Source of the DNA: Turritopsis dohrnii
Lineage: Eukaryota > Cnidaria > Hydrozoa > Anthoathecata > Oceaniidae
Reading direction: 5' to 3'
NCBI GenBank assembly: GCA_027922465.2
Contig: BQMF02000289.1
Span: 310,001 to 374,000, forward strand
DNA length: 64,000 bases
In this document: positions 34,288-47,075 of the stretch, in pieces
Numbering within the stretch: the first letter of the stretch is position 1
Layout: each line of letters starts with the position of its first letter
Notes under the pieces: generated by a model
What the model was told of the DNA's origin: nothing
Database searches by the model: none
The model's input: the letters and a program-made list of their open reading frames with translations, nothing else
Program-made: the position numbers and the translations under genes

Positions 34288-36225
34288 GCTACAACTAAAA
34301 CCAAGTTAGCCGCACATTCGCAGCCACACATTCGCTATCCACACATTCCAGCCACACATTCAGATTTTTTCAGCCACACATTCGCAATCTTTGCCAAAAA
34401 GCTACATCAGCAAAGATGCAAAGAATATAAAAGTCTTATTCCCCTAAACTACCAAATCTAGGTAACACATACCATATCACTATTTGTTTCTATCAATTCC
34501 AAATTTCCTGTAAAAAGTCGAAATATGTCCGAATAAGAGATCACAGCGAAACACAAGTTGAAGTTTGAAGAGGTCTGGAAACTACATTGCAAGTGTTTTC
34601 ACCAATTTTAATTCTTATTCCCCTAATGCCCATGTCATGGCCAACACAAAACAATAATAAGTTACTTGCAGTGACATTTCAACTTCCTGGAAAAAGTCGA
34701 AATGTGACGAAACAAGAAGTCACAGTTAAACGCGAACTGAAGATTCAAGAGGCTTGGAAACTATATTGCAAGTGTCTTCACCAATTTTAATTCTTATTCC
34801 CCTAATGCTCATGTCATGGCCAACACAGAACAAGAATAAGTTACTTGCAGTGACATTTCAACTTCCTGGAAAAAGTCGAAATGTGACGAAACAAGAGGTC
34901 ACAGTTAAACGCGAACTGAAGATTCAAGAGGCTTGGAAACTATATTGCAGGTGTTTTCACCAATTTTAATTCTTATTCCCCTAATGCCCATGTCATGGCC
35001 AACACAGAACAAGAATAAGTTACTTGCAGTGACATTTCAACTTCCTGGAAAAAGTCGAAATGTGACGAAACAAGGGGTCATAGTTAAACGCAAACTGAAG
35101 ATTCAAGAGGCTTGGAAACTATATTGCAAGTGTCTTCACCAATTTTAATTCTTATTCCCCTAATGCCCATGTCATGGCCAACACAGAACAAGAATAAGTT
35201 ACTTGCAGTGACATTTCAACTTCCTGGAAAAAGTCGAAATGTGACGAAACAAGGGGTCACAGTTAAACGCGAACTGAAGATTCAAGAGGCTTGGAAACTA
35301 TATTGCAACTGTTTTCACCAATTTTAATTCTTATTCCCCTAATACCCATGTCATGGCCAACACAGAACAAGAATAAGTTACTTGCAGTGACATTTCAACT
35401 TCCTGGAAAAAGTCGAAATGTGACGAAACAAGGGGTCACAGTTAAACGCGAACTGAAGATTCAAGAGGCTTGGAAACTATATTGCAACTGTTTTCACCAA
35501 TTGTAATTCTTATTCCCCTAATACCCATGTTATGGCCAACACAGAACAAGAATAAGTTACTTGCAGTGACATTTCAACTTCCTGGAAAAAGTCGAAATGT
35601 GACGAAACAAGGGGTCATAGTTAAACGCAAACTGAAGACTCAAGAGGCTTGGAAACTATATTGCAACTGTTTTCACCAATTGTAATTCTTATTCCCCTAA
35701 TACCCATGTCATGGCCAACACAGAACAAGAATAAGTTACTTGCAGTGACATTTCAACTTCCTGGAAAAAATCGAAATGTGACGAAACAAGAGGTCACAGT
35801 TAAACGCGAACTGAAGATTCAAGAGGCTTGGAAACTATATTGCAACTGTTTTCACCAATTGTAATTCTTATTCCCCTAATACCCATGTCATGGCCAACAC
35901 AGAACAAGAATAAGTTACTTGCAGTGACATTTCAACTTCCTGGAAAAAGTCGAAATGTGACGAAACAAGAGGTCACAGTTAAACGCGAACTGAAGATTCA
36001 AGAGGCTTGGAAACTATATTGCAACTGTTTTCACCAATTGTAATTCTTATTCCCCTAATGCCCATGTCATGCCCAACACAGAACAAGAATAAGTTACGTG
36101 CAGTGACATTTCAACTTCCTGGAAAAAGTCGAAATGTGACGAAACAAGAGGTCACAGTTAAACGCGAATTGAAGATTCAAGAGGTTTGGGAACTATATTG
36201 CAACTGTTTTCACCAAGTTGTAAAT
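34288..36225 (+). repeat. Left terminal inverted repeat with nine 179-bp monomers
   Basis: The outer 280 bp mirrors 45230-45516. From about 34570 the 179-bp unit repeats with starts near 34575, 34754, 34933, 35112, 35291, 35470, 35649, 35828 and 36007. Units share GCAGTGACATTTCAACTTCC and CTTATTCCCCTAATRCCCAT and differ by a few substitutions. Each unit can be read as a 71-codon open frame, but the 179-bp period shifts the frame at each step and every unit ends with a stop, so it is a noncoding array. Confidence 0.9.
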
Positions 36226-36513
36226 TTTGGAGATGCACAACGTGGTGGCAAAAATGAATTTTGACTTCTGTGTGAGCTCTATTTGGCCATTAATTTGACA
36301 GATCTGCTCAAAAGATTTCGAAGGTGTTCCAATTTTCATAAGATGGTGGTGATTTTGAAATTGGCAGTCGTTTTACAGAATTGATAAAAATTGAGGTAGG
36401 TCTTTTCAAAATCATATTTTATCTTGAAAATGCACGAATATTGTTGAAGATGGATATGCAAACGTCATGAAGCCATGTGGCTTCTTGTTTTTAATTACCT
36501 ATCTTTTTCAGAA
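36226..36513. promoter_or_regulatory. Probable promoter and 5' UTR of the transposon gene
   Basis: Single-copy DNA between the left array and the first proposed coding exon. No specific promoter element is recognised. Confidence 0.3.
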
Positions 36514-39500
36514 ATGAATTCAATTGATATCGAGCAGCAGGTAGATACGTTTTTATTATAACATTTATAACATATTGTTTACTCAGATCGTGATATCAAA
36601 TAAAACGTACATGGTGTCGTGGTTAGGTTGCAATTTATTTTTCTATCCATTGGCTGTGTATGATCTTATTTATTTTTTTTTATTCGATCGATTCGCACGT
36701 GGAAGTACAAGGTAAGGATACAGTTTTTACTTTTCTCATATAGCATTTAATTTAGCAATAAGTTAGTTATATATTAATAATTTAATATGAATGGAATTAA
36801 TTTAAATTTAACATCATCTCGTTCACAACATGAGCAGGGAAAGTTCTAAAATGAGTCTTAGTCACTTGTTACCATGACAATCCATTCCAAGTACAGACTT
36901 TTGATTTGTTTCAGTTTTTTGTAACTAAAATTATGTGAAGACATCGAATATAATGAAGACCAAGAAAGATCAGAAAGGTTAGAAGCATCTTCGTTTTTTT
37001 TCAAAATATATTTTACGCATTCCTTTAAGGGGGGTTTTTCACGTAAAGATTCTTGAAAAATTTTCTTTTAAGCTTTTGTTTGGCGCACGCTTCTCTCTCT
37101 TCAAAACAACAAACTTACATTCTCACCTGTCGTAATTTGAATAGAAAAGTTGGCGAAAAAATCAAATCGATTTGATTTTCCACCAATTTTTTGGTGGATA
37201 ATTAATGAGTTGATTTACAATTCATTTTTAAAGCCTGAAAACACCTGGTTAAAACAAAAATTCTTCAAAAATCTGTACGTGTAAACCCCCCTTTACACAG
37301 TTTTTATTGTTATTGTTGTGGCTCTCTGTTGACCATGTCGAACTTTTTTCCGGTCCCTTGGTAATTCAAGATGACAGATCTTAAAAATTGAGTCTGTATT
37401 GCATAGAAAAAGTAAACGTGTTTTTACTTGTAGTTTCAAATATAGCTAACGATAGCCATTGGGGACGCCCAAAAAAGACAAGAAAAAAAAGTGGAAGTGC
37501 TGTTGACGAAGCCAGACTGAAATGTTATGTAAAAGAATACACCAACGATTTCTATCAAGAATTAAGTGCCTCAGTTTGGACAAAAATTGCTGGCAAATAC
37601 TTTGGTATTAAAAGACCTGCAAGTAAGAAAGTTAAATGTCTGAAAGATCATTTTAAACGGAACATCGCGTCTAAGGAAGTAGATGTGATTGACTTGGGAG
37701 AGGTTACTCAGATAGTGGACAAAGACGAAAAAGGACAAGAAAAAGAACGAAAAAATGAGAGGCCTCATGAAGTAGAGAAATTAAATAGGAATGCAAACTT
37801 GGAGGAAACTGAAAAACAAAACGACAATGGAGGGAAAAGACATGGAGAAGTAGAGGTAAACAAAGAACGACCAGAAGAGAGAGGATCCTGCGGGGAAGAG
37901 CAAGAAGAAATAGGAACAAAGGAGCTGGAGAAAGAAAATGATGACGCAGAAAAGTTGAAAGATAAAAGGAGAAAGGAGAAAATAGAAGAAAGAAAAAGAA
38001 ACAACAGCCATTTGTCGTTTGAAAGTGAAAAAGAAGAAAACAAGGAGAAAACAAAGCATCAAAAGTTGTGGCAAGAGAAAAGAAAAGAAGAAAAGAAACA
38101 AAACAATCAAAACAAACAAGAAAGGGAGCAAGAAGATGAGAAAGACGAAGATGCTGACAATGAACATACCCTTGCAAAACCTACTGAAATGCTTACCAAC
38201 ATGGCTGCAAAAATATGTGCCAAAATTACTGTTGAACTAGGAAGAGAGCTCTTGAGGTTGCCAAATACCCTGGGAAAAACACAAAGAGTCCCAAACACAA
38301 ATGAAAGCAGGCATTGTATTATTGCCGAAGGGGAGGACAAAGTTAAAAGAAATAAGAATTCAAGAGATTATGCAAGTCACAAGTTGATACATGATATTTG
38401 TGCGGAGACAGTTAATGAACTCAACAAGGAAGATACTGAAGAATCCATCAACTGTAGCTTAGGTAGTCTCTTTGGATCAAGTTCAATACATGACAGAAAT
38501 CCAGAACCAGTCAAATTAAACGCGAATAGTGACGTAGAGAGTGAACTAGAAACAGAAGAAAAATCAGATAGCATCAATCAAGGTACAAGTTTTTTAGATG
38601 AAGTTGGTATAGATAAACAGACAGCCGATTTAATGACAAGAAGTAACATACCACAAGATGGAATATTTCGCTTTGAATTACCTCTCTCCGCGTTAAGGGA
38701 AGAATGTTCGAATTGGCGACGATTACCTATCATAAGCAAAAGCAGTTGTCGGTTGTTTGGGAAGGGATACAATAAATTATTTGCTAGCCTGCTAAAGGTT
38801 CACAATCCGTACTGTAACTTCATCTGTAAAAACCAGCGAATGAAAAAACGGGATTCGAGAAAGAAAATATCTGTATTTTGGATCGGATATTTTAAATGCA
38901 AGCGTCCTGAATGTCCAGTTAAAGCTTTGTTGAAAATTCAAACTCACAACAGTGATGTGGTTGAGATCAAGTTTGAAGGCAGTGTTTTGCATGATATCAA
39001 AAACGTATATGCAGATCATATAAAAGGTATAGAAAGATCCACTTTAAAGGATTTTTTTGAAAAGAACTTAAAGACCCCGCCCTCAAAGATTTATGGTGAG
39101 CGTTTAAGTGGTATCCCTCCTGATGTCTTTGCAGCAGGAAACAGACAAGAATCAGGGACAACACCAAAAGTTTTGCAACAAATTAAAAGTGAGGTTACGT
39201 CTAGATACCGCAAAAAGAACTTTCTACATGAAGAAATACGAAAAGTAGAAGACAAGATCAAGCATGAAGATGAAATGTTAGCGAAGAAAAATAAAGAGAA
39301 CAGGAAATTACTGGGTTATGTACAAAGTCTATCCGTTTCTCCAGACCTACGATTAGTACTTGCTACGGAAAGTTTGATTCGCTTATATCACAAAATATGC
39401 ACACACGACATCATTTACATCGACGCAACAGGCAATGTTACAATGGAGTCCAAAGACTTTAAAAGAATATTATTATACTCTGTGTGCATTCGACACCCTT

Positions 39501-42500
39501 ATGGAAAAGCTCCACCACTGCCAGCAGCTCAATATTTAACAAGTTGTCATAATGTAGAATCATTGCGTTCTTTCCTTATCACCCTGCATGAAAAAGAAAA
39601 AATTATATTCAATGGAAAAATTTCAATCCCGAGACTAATAATGACTGATTATTCCTTGTCAATAATTTTGGCTTGCTTGTCCGAATTTTCTAAAGAAACT
39701 TTACATAGTTACATCAACAGAACATTTTGCATCATAAATGGAAATGCCAGCCAAGCTGATTTAAATGCAACTATAATACACATCTGCTATTCCCACATGA
39801 TGAAATTAAATCGTCGGAAGTTAGACAAATGTTTGGGTGCTAAAGACAAAACGAGCAAGACAGAAACAAGAAAGTTGTGCATGCAATGGTTTTCCCGGAT
39901 GATAGAGTGTCGATATTTGGGAGAACTGAAGCAATTGGTCATCATAGGAAAAAGAGTATTCCAAAATAGATTCATCACACCAGACGTTGATAAAGCTCTG
40001 ACTCAACTTCAACTGAAGGTGCACCAGTATCCATTTCTTGAAGAAGAGTTGAAGGAAGTAGAAAATCTGTCCGGCAACTTCCATGTTGACGAAGATGGCG
40101 GCGTCGAAGACAGCCAGATTGCTTCTTTTTTGATGAAAGGCAATGGAAAAGGAACGGAAATGACCAGCTATTGGCAAAACGTATTCAGCAGTCAAGATGA
40201 TATCAAGAACGATGAAAGAAACTTGCCAGTAAATCCTCATTATCTTCCGTCTTATTTTGAAGATATAATGCAGTACAAGTTGCCGACCGCTACGTTATGG
40301 TCGAACCTGTGTTTGGGCAACCTAAATCGTTTCAATTCTTCATACAATGTGAAAACACCGAAATGTAGCGGCAGAAACGTCTTTACGGAAAATTTGACGA
40401 GTGGCCAGATTGAGGGATTCTTTGCCAACTTGAAGAGGAATGTTGGTTTGAGACAGCCTATTCCCCATTTTGTGGAACAAACCTACAACGATCTCCAGTG
40501 GCAACAAAGACATTTTTTTGATGGAATGGTCAAATGTGCTGGTAAAGTTCCAGTATTTGAACCAAATACATCGAAGGTGAATTATGAAGACATAAAAGAA
40601 GGATGGTCGAAAGGAAGGAAAAGTGACAAAGATAAAGATAAACATCGAACTGGCTACTATCGCTCTTTCAACTGTAAACGAAAGCTTAGCCTAGAGCAAG
40701 ATAAAACAGATCCGTCTTGGTTGGGACAAAAGGCGTTCAGAATATTCACTCTTAAGAACTGGAAGACATGGAAGACTATTAGTACAACACCACAAGTATG
40801 TGAACAGAATTTGAAAACCGCCTGGAATAAACTGAACAAGAAACAAAAAATGAACTTCTACGAAATGGCGAATGGAGAGAACAAAGAAAACTATGAGGAG
40901 TGCATTGTGTGTAACGGTGAGAAAGATAAATCAGAATATTGGGTTTGCTGTGATCTTTGTTCGTATTGGTTTCATTGCAACTGCATCAATGTGGATTACT
41001 TGTATGTAACAGCTGCTAGCTTTTTTCACTGTGTAACATGTGTTGAGATTAAAATCATTCCGTTCTTAAGATATTTGAGTTATCATGCTGTTGATAGTAT
41101 GCGTCCAGGAATGCACAATGATGTCAAAGCGTTACATGATAGTTGGAATAAAAAAACAGATGAAGAGAAACGAGCTATCCAATGGCAACCGACTGAAGAA
41201 AGGGAAAGAGTTAAAATTAACTTTCCTTCTTCAAATGCATCGATGCGAGGGTTTCAAAATATATATCAAAATTGCTGGTTAAATTCCGTTTTGCAGGTTT
41301 TGTGTGGCACGCCGTTAATATCACTTCTGAGTAGTTTCATTGATGACCCTCTGGTAGATGTGCTCAAGTTGATTTCTCAAGAGCTATCCCAGCGAGGACC
41401 AGCACTTCCAATGCACAACTGGCTGGGAGAATTGAGTCCCTGGTCTAATCTAGCTTCGATGTTGGGAATGAATGTGGTAAAAGGAGAACAACACGATCCT
41501 TTAGAAATCTACGGAAAGCTGTTGAATTATTTGATTGAAAAATATCATTGCAGCATCAAGTTTCAATTTTCTGTGATGTTTAACGTCGGGAGTATTACCA
41601 TGTGTAAGCAATGCGGAGAATTAAGGGGCGAGGTTGAAGAAGTAGCTTCGTATAAAGCCAATGTTTTCCCAAGTCAATATCCTTTGTCAGTATCGTCTTT
41701 GTTGTGGAATTCAGCATACTGTAACTACTCATTTGAACCACGTGGTATCACTTGCAAGTGTTCAGATAATGCTGACGACAGCGAAAAAAAGTATCTTGAA
41801 TTGTGGGTAATGTTAGATGCTCCTACGTTATTTGTTGTACACACTGATCGGAGAAATGGAAATGGAAACAAAATCCAGACTGAGGTTGCAGTTGAAGAGG
41901 AATTGCTGCTGCAGGTATGCTGTAAAGAACCAAAACACCAGAAAACATGGAAATACAAATTGATTGCTACAATACACCACTATGGGGAAGACGCAGAAGG
42001 CCATTATTTCACGACCTTGTTTTCCAAAGAAAACACTACATTGTATGACGATACCAAAGTAACAAAAAAAAGTAGAAAGTTTCTGGCAGAAGAGAATTTC
42101 ATGAGAACGACCCATATGCTATTCTATTTGCGTGAAGATTTCCATACAGAAGATGATGAAGTTAGTGTTTCTGATCTTTGGTGGGTCTCATCCGATGAAA
42201 AGAAGATTGTGGAACAAATTTGGTTTGGAGACATTCTCATTGATCATGGCAACATCAGCAATCACGACTTACGAACTTTATGTCATAAAAAATGGATAAA
42301 TGGCGATATCATTGACAGTTTTTTAGAAAACCAAAAGCCAAAGTCGAATTTGATAGTTCATTGTTGCAGCAGCAATTTCTTTACTTGTATAGAGCAGAGC
42401 AGAGAATCAAACGAAATACATACCATTATCAGCATGAACATCTTAGCAAGTGATGTCGTTCTAATTCCAGTCCATGAAAAATCAACTTCTAGCAGCCAGC

Positions 42501-44366
42501 ACTGGTCAATCGTGGGTGTGTATCCCAAAAGAAAAATCATTTGTCATTGTGATTCCTTGTCAAAAATTGTACCTGAAGTCCATTCCATCGTTTTTTCATT
42601 TCTTAATTATACAGCGTCAAGACAAGGTTTATCTTTGAATGCCGATGAATGGAGATTCTTGTCGCCAGATATTTGTCAACAAAGAAATGGTCATGATTGT
42701 GGTGTATATTCCTGCATGTTTGGATATGGGATGATGACAGGAGTTTTTTTTAGGCAATTTACTGAAAACGACCTATGCGATATTCGGTACTGGATCGCTA
42801 GTGAGTCACGCCGTGGGTTTCAACGGAACTTTGGCAATAAGAATAATCGATTATCAATAGCAGTAGATCTAGATCTTGTTTCATCCAACTTGATAGAGAG
42901 AATTCTCGATCCAGTGCTTGAACTTTATGCTGTAGATGAAGACAATGTTTCTGGAAGACATGAAGAAGAAGGGATTTTTAAGCTACCCAAAAAGCGTGAC
43001 CGAAAAGAAAAGAAGCAATGCTATCGAAAGTCTTGTAACGAAAACGCGGAAAAGTCACGAAAAGTTTTGGGTAACTGTTTTTGTCATCTTTAAGATTTAA
43101 TCTCGTGTTATGTATTTGTCAAAATATTTGTTTGTACAGACTGACAGATTTCCTTGCTAATTGTTTTTTGGTTTTTTTTGTTTCAATAAGATGAAAGTAT
43201 TCATGTCATGAATGGTGAAACAGACGCCTTGCAACCTACTCATACTGTAGAATCTGAAGCAAGTGCTACTGATGATGGTATTATAACTTTATGAAGCCTT
43301 TTTTTATTTGCAAATTACTTATTATTTCTTCACAGGTGTCTATAGTCTCAGTATAGTCGGCAACATTTCCTCTTGTTTTTAATCATGAAATCAATGATAT
43401 TAATGGTTCTTCTGTTCTTCAAATCTTGTAATGACTTTACGATTATAAAGATTTTCAAGAAATTTTCTAGCGGCACTTTTGTCATTTTGTTTAGAATAAT
43501 CCTTTAAACTTTTAGGAAGCATTACACGCACCAAAATAAGCGAAATTACTATGGACAGATCAGAAAGCGGTACGCTCAAAATACAACCAGTTATCAATTT
43601 CTCATTATTGAAATAATGTTTTCAGTCTTTGTGTAGCTTTAGTTTCCCATTATATTTAGATAGCGAATTTGATGCAAACCATTCAATACAATCTGATGAT
43701 TTAGCTCCTAGTAAGTGTTCTATGCATTTGGAATGTTTTATAAACTTGATATTTTCCTATGCAATCGTCAATGAAATTTATGTTATGTTCTTTTTATTAA
43801 TAACTTTTACAGACGTGAACGAAGATTTCATAAAGTTCATGAACAATAACCGTCACGAGATTATCAAGCTTATACAAGCGTTGCATAACTCGCAGGAATC
43901 GGAGCGGATGATGGCCCTGAAGACGTGTAAATCGCTGACAATATTCAGGAAACACGCTGAGAAAGAGCAGCGGATAATTTTTGAGAACGACAAGACTGGC
44001 CTTGGTTCACATGTTGAACCTTATGTCGATGCCTTGCTAGATATGTTGAAAGAACATAGAGCAAGGAACGAAGAGGATATACTGGATCATGGGGGTTGGT
44101 TCCGTATCGAAATGAAAATAAGACATGTGTGCTCATACGCTAAGACCTTAGAGCTAGCCGTATTTCCTGAGATACTGACGTGGTATATCTCAGAAATAAA
44201 CGCGGTTAGCTATAGACATGCCACAAGGTGTTTATACGGAAATATGTTGTTCTTATTCTTGTTCTGTGTTGGCCATGACATGGGCATTAGGGGAATAAGA
44301 ATTAAAATTGGTGAAAACACCTGCAATATAGTTTCCAAGCCTCTTGAATCTTCAGTTCGCGTTTAA
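36514..44366 (+). CDS. Giant transposase with PHD, UCH-like and Ulp1 protease domains
   Basis: Proposed exons: 36514-36540, 36941-36977 (both tentative), 37434-43070, 43191-43277, 43660-43710, 43813-44366; all junctions are GT-AG with matching phases. The main exon has no ATG for its first 270 codons, so upstream exons are needed. Residues numbered from 37388: basic/SANT-like N-terminus (25-100); Glu/Lys coiled-coil (110-260); Cys/His zinc domain (C476-H535); DDE core D679, D754, C800xxH803, E1009 (SGQIEGFF); HMG-like helices (1107-1162); PHD finger (C1172-C1218, CIVC...CDLC...FHC.C...CVTC); USP/UCH-like domain with Cys1296 (NCWLNS) and His1539 (EGHYFT); Ulp1/SENP C48 protease H1705, D1722, Q1765, C1771 (NGHDCGVY). 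The last exon adds a 184-codon helical region of unknown function and ends inside the right inverted repeat. Total about 2,130 aa. The transposase would cut and paste the element; the protease roles are inferred. Confidence 0.75.
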
Positions 44367-45516
44367 CTGTGACCTCTTGTTTCGTCACATTTCGACTTTT
44401 TCCAGGAAGTTGAAATGTCACTGCAAGTAACTTATTCTTGTTCTGTGTTGGCCATGACATTGGCATTAGGGGAATAAGAATTAAAATTGGTGAAAACACC
44501 TGCAATATAGTTTCCAAGCCTCTTGAATCTTCAGTTACGGTTTAACTGTGACCCCTTGTTTCGTCACATTTCGACTTTTTCCAGGAAGTTGAAATGTCAC
44601 TGCAAGTAACTTATTCTTGTTCTGTGTTGGCCATGACATGGGCATTAGGGGAATAAGAATTAAAATTGGTGAAAACACCTGCAATATAGTTTCCAAGCCT
44701 CTTGAATCTTCAGTTACGGTTTAACTGTGACCTCTTGTTTCGTCACATTTCGACTTTTTCCAGGAAGTTGAAATGTCACTGCAAGTAACTTATTCTTGTT
44801 CTGTGTTGGCCATGACATGGGCATTAGGGGAATAAGAATTAAAATTGGTGAAAACACCTGCAATATAGTTTCCAAGCCTCTTGAATCTTCAGTTCGCGTT
44901 TAACTGTGACCTCTTGTTTCGTCACATTTCGACTTTTTCCAGGAAGTTGAAATGTCACTGCAAGTAACTTATTCTTGTTCTGTGTTGGCCATGACATGAG
45001 CATTAGGGGAATAAGAATTAAAATTGGTGAAGACACTTGCAATATAGTTTCCAAGCCTCTTGAATCTTCAGTTCGCGTTTAACTGTGACCTCTTGTTTCG
45101 TCACATTTCGACTTTTTCCAGGAAGTTGAAATGTCACTGCAAGTAACTTATTATTGTTTTGTGTTGGCCATGACATGGGCATTAGGGGAATAAGAATTAA
45201 AATTGGTGAAAACACTTGCAATGTAGTTTCCAGACCTCTTCAAACTTCAACTTGTGTTTCGCTGTGATCTCTTATTCCGACATATTTCGACTTTTTCCAG
45301 GAAATTTGGAATTGATAGAAACAAATAGTGATACGGTATGTGTTACCTAGATTTGGTAGTTTAGGGGAATAACACTTTTATATTCTTTGCATCTTTGCTG
45401 ACGTTGCTTTTTGGCAAAGATTGCGAATGTGTGGCTGAAAAAATCTGAATGTGTGGCTGGAATGTGTGGATAGCGAATGTGTGGCTGCGAATGTGCGGCT
45501 AACTTGGTTTTAGTAG
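44230..45516 (-). repeat. Right terminal inverted repeat with 5.6 monomers
   Basis: Inverted relative to the left end. Monomer starts repeat every 179 bp (minus-strand frames begin near 44517, 44696, 44875, 45054, 45233). The outer part repeats TGTGTGGCTG words and ends GGCTAACTTGGTTTTAGT. The array is shorter than the left one by more than three units, which indicates expansion or loss after insertion. Confidence 0.9.
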
Positions 45517-47075
45517 TTGCATAAGTTATATATTTGTATATGTCAATGATTGATGTCAATGATTGAAATTGTTTTCTTAGCTCACATATAGGGAAGACTA
45601 GGTGAAAATGGCGGGGGTGAAAATATTCTACTACAGTTCACCATCAAAATACCCATCCCTATGCAGACAACCGACAAATTCCCTCGCATCTAGCAGACCG
45701 GTCTACTTTTGGGTTACTTTTTTCTGCCATGTTGAAGCTCATTTGAGAGATTATGCATATACTAGCCGCCAAGGCGGCGTCGCTCGCCGCCCATGTCCAC
45801 CTGCTCTATCACTGTATCAATAAACGTCAAATTTCCTTATAAACGGCTCGTACAACCAGAAGCAGATTCGAAGTCACAACCTCTGGTAAAACCAATCTTT
45901 TATCAGTGTAACAATACACTCAAAACGTATAGAGAGAAAACCTCAACTTTTTATTAACTTTTGTTTAAAAAAAGTTACGCGCTCTAACATGGGTGCTATC
46001 AAACGTAAGGGGGAAATGGATTCTCTTCTTAAAAAGATCACACGGGAGGAGAGAAGAAAAGGCACGTGCTAAATGAATCAAGTGAATAAAAAAAAACGTT
46101 CGATCTGATATAAAATAAAATAGATTAAAAGAAATCGATTATGACAAAAGCAAAAAAAAAAATATTTTGTTTTATGATATTTTTTTTTTACCTATAGGTT
46201 TTTAAACATTTTCATTACTCGAATAAAAAGTTCACCCGTCTCAGACAGTCAGGCAAGGATACGTTAGGATACACTGGCAAACCGAGATGCTACCACGTTC
46301 TGCCACGGCTGCTTTTTGTCCAAAATGTTTTATCAGTTAGTTTCTTTGTATTTAGTTGATGTATTGTTTTCAAAGCCAAGTCAACGTGGAATATAAAACT
46401 AACAAAATAATAAAAACGAAACGTTATTCCTATTAGTTCATCAGCCAAAAAAAGTCACGTTCGATTGGGTTTGCAATGTATTTGCTTCGAACTCACGTCG
46501 CACACAAAAAAAGAAATAATTTCGCTCACAACTCAATCTACCATTTTGCGTGACTTACAAACAAACAAACGCACAAACAAACAAACAAACAGACGGAGAA
46601 TCGGCTATTAATATATAGATACTGTGAAAAATTTTGCATAATATAAAGCTTGAATTTTTTATACCTGCTGTGCCTAATACTTGAGACTGACTATATTGTA
46701 TACCGTTCATCGCCCTAACTTCGGACATCCTTCCTAACTTCGGACACAAAAAACATATCTGCAATATAAAAACCCCACCAATAATAATCAATACTGCACT
46801 GTCAATTAAACTAAATCCAAAATTTATCTGAGCTTTGCAATGTGATTAAGTACGTGATTTATTAAGGCTCTATCTAAACATCAGATCCATGGAATTCACA
46901 CAGACTTTGCACATATTTATCGTGATGTGTATGACATTGCTTTCCACATCCTGCTCACATTTTCTTACTTCGTCTTTCCCCGTATTATCTGAAAGTTATA
47001 GTGTCTGTTTGGATTTTTAGAAGACTTTTAAGAAGGTCCCTTTTCACTTTTCAATTTTCCGCAGATCAACAAATA
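45517..47075. other. Intergenic DNA, simple repeats
   Basis: Contains a CG-bearing palindromic patch GCCGCCAAGGCGGCGTCGCT near 45766, and an (AAAC)n-rich run at 46558-46592. Short ORFs here have no features I can support. Confidence 0.4.

Larger units (their letters stand above)
34288..45516 (+). mobile_element. 11.2-kb MULE-like DNA transposon with tandem-array ends
   Basis: Long inverted ends: left about 34288-36225, right about 44230-45516. Each consists of an outer unique part (ACTAAAACCAAGTTAGCC, then several CAGCCACACATTC words) followed by a 179-bp monomer array, 9 copies on the left and 5.6 on the right, inverted to each other. One spliced gene fills the middle. Foldback-type ends of this kind occur in Mutator-like and P-type elements; the D-D-(CxxH)-E pattern in the protein points to MULE. 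The exact termini and target duplication could not be fixed: the last clear match is ACTAAAACC at 34294 and its mate at 45514. Confidence 0.8.

Noticed and set aside
34587..36264. Nine consecutive 71-codon ORFs as a protein family
   Set aside because: They are the 179-bp transposon-end monomer read in one frame. The period is not a multiple of three, every unit ends in a stop, and the same ORFs reappear on the minus strand in the other inverted end.
37388..37433. Start of the giant transposase at 37388
   Set aside because: That codon is TTG and the next 15 codons precede a good AG acceptor; the sequence looks intronic.
37704..38177. Minus-strand hydrophobic Phe/Leu-rich ORFs (membrane protein)
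   Set aside because: Antisense of the Glu/Lys-rich coiled-coil part of the giant transposase; GAA/AAA codons read backwards give Phe and Ser.
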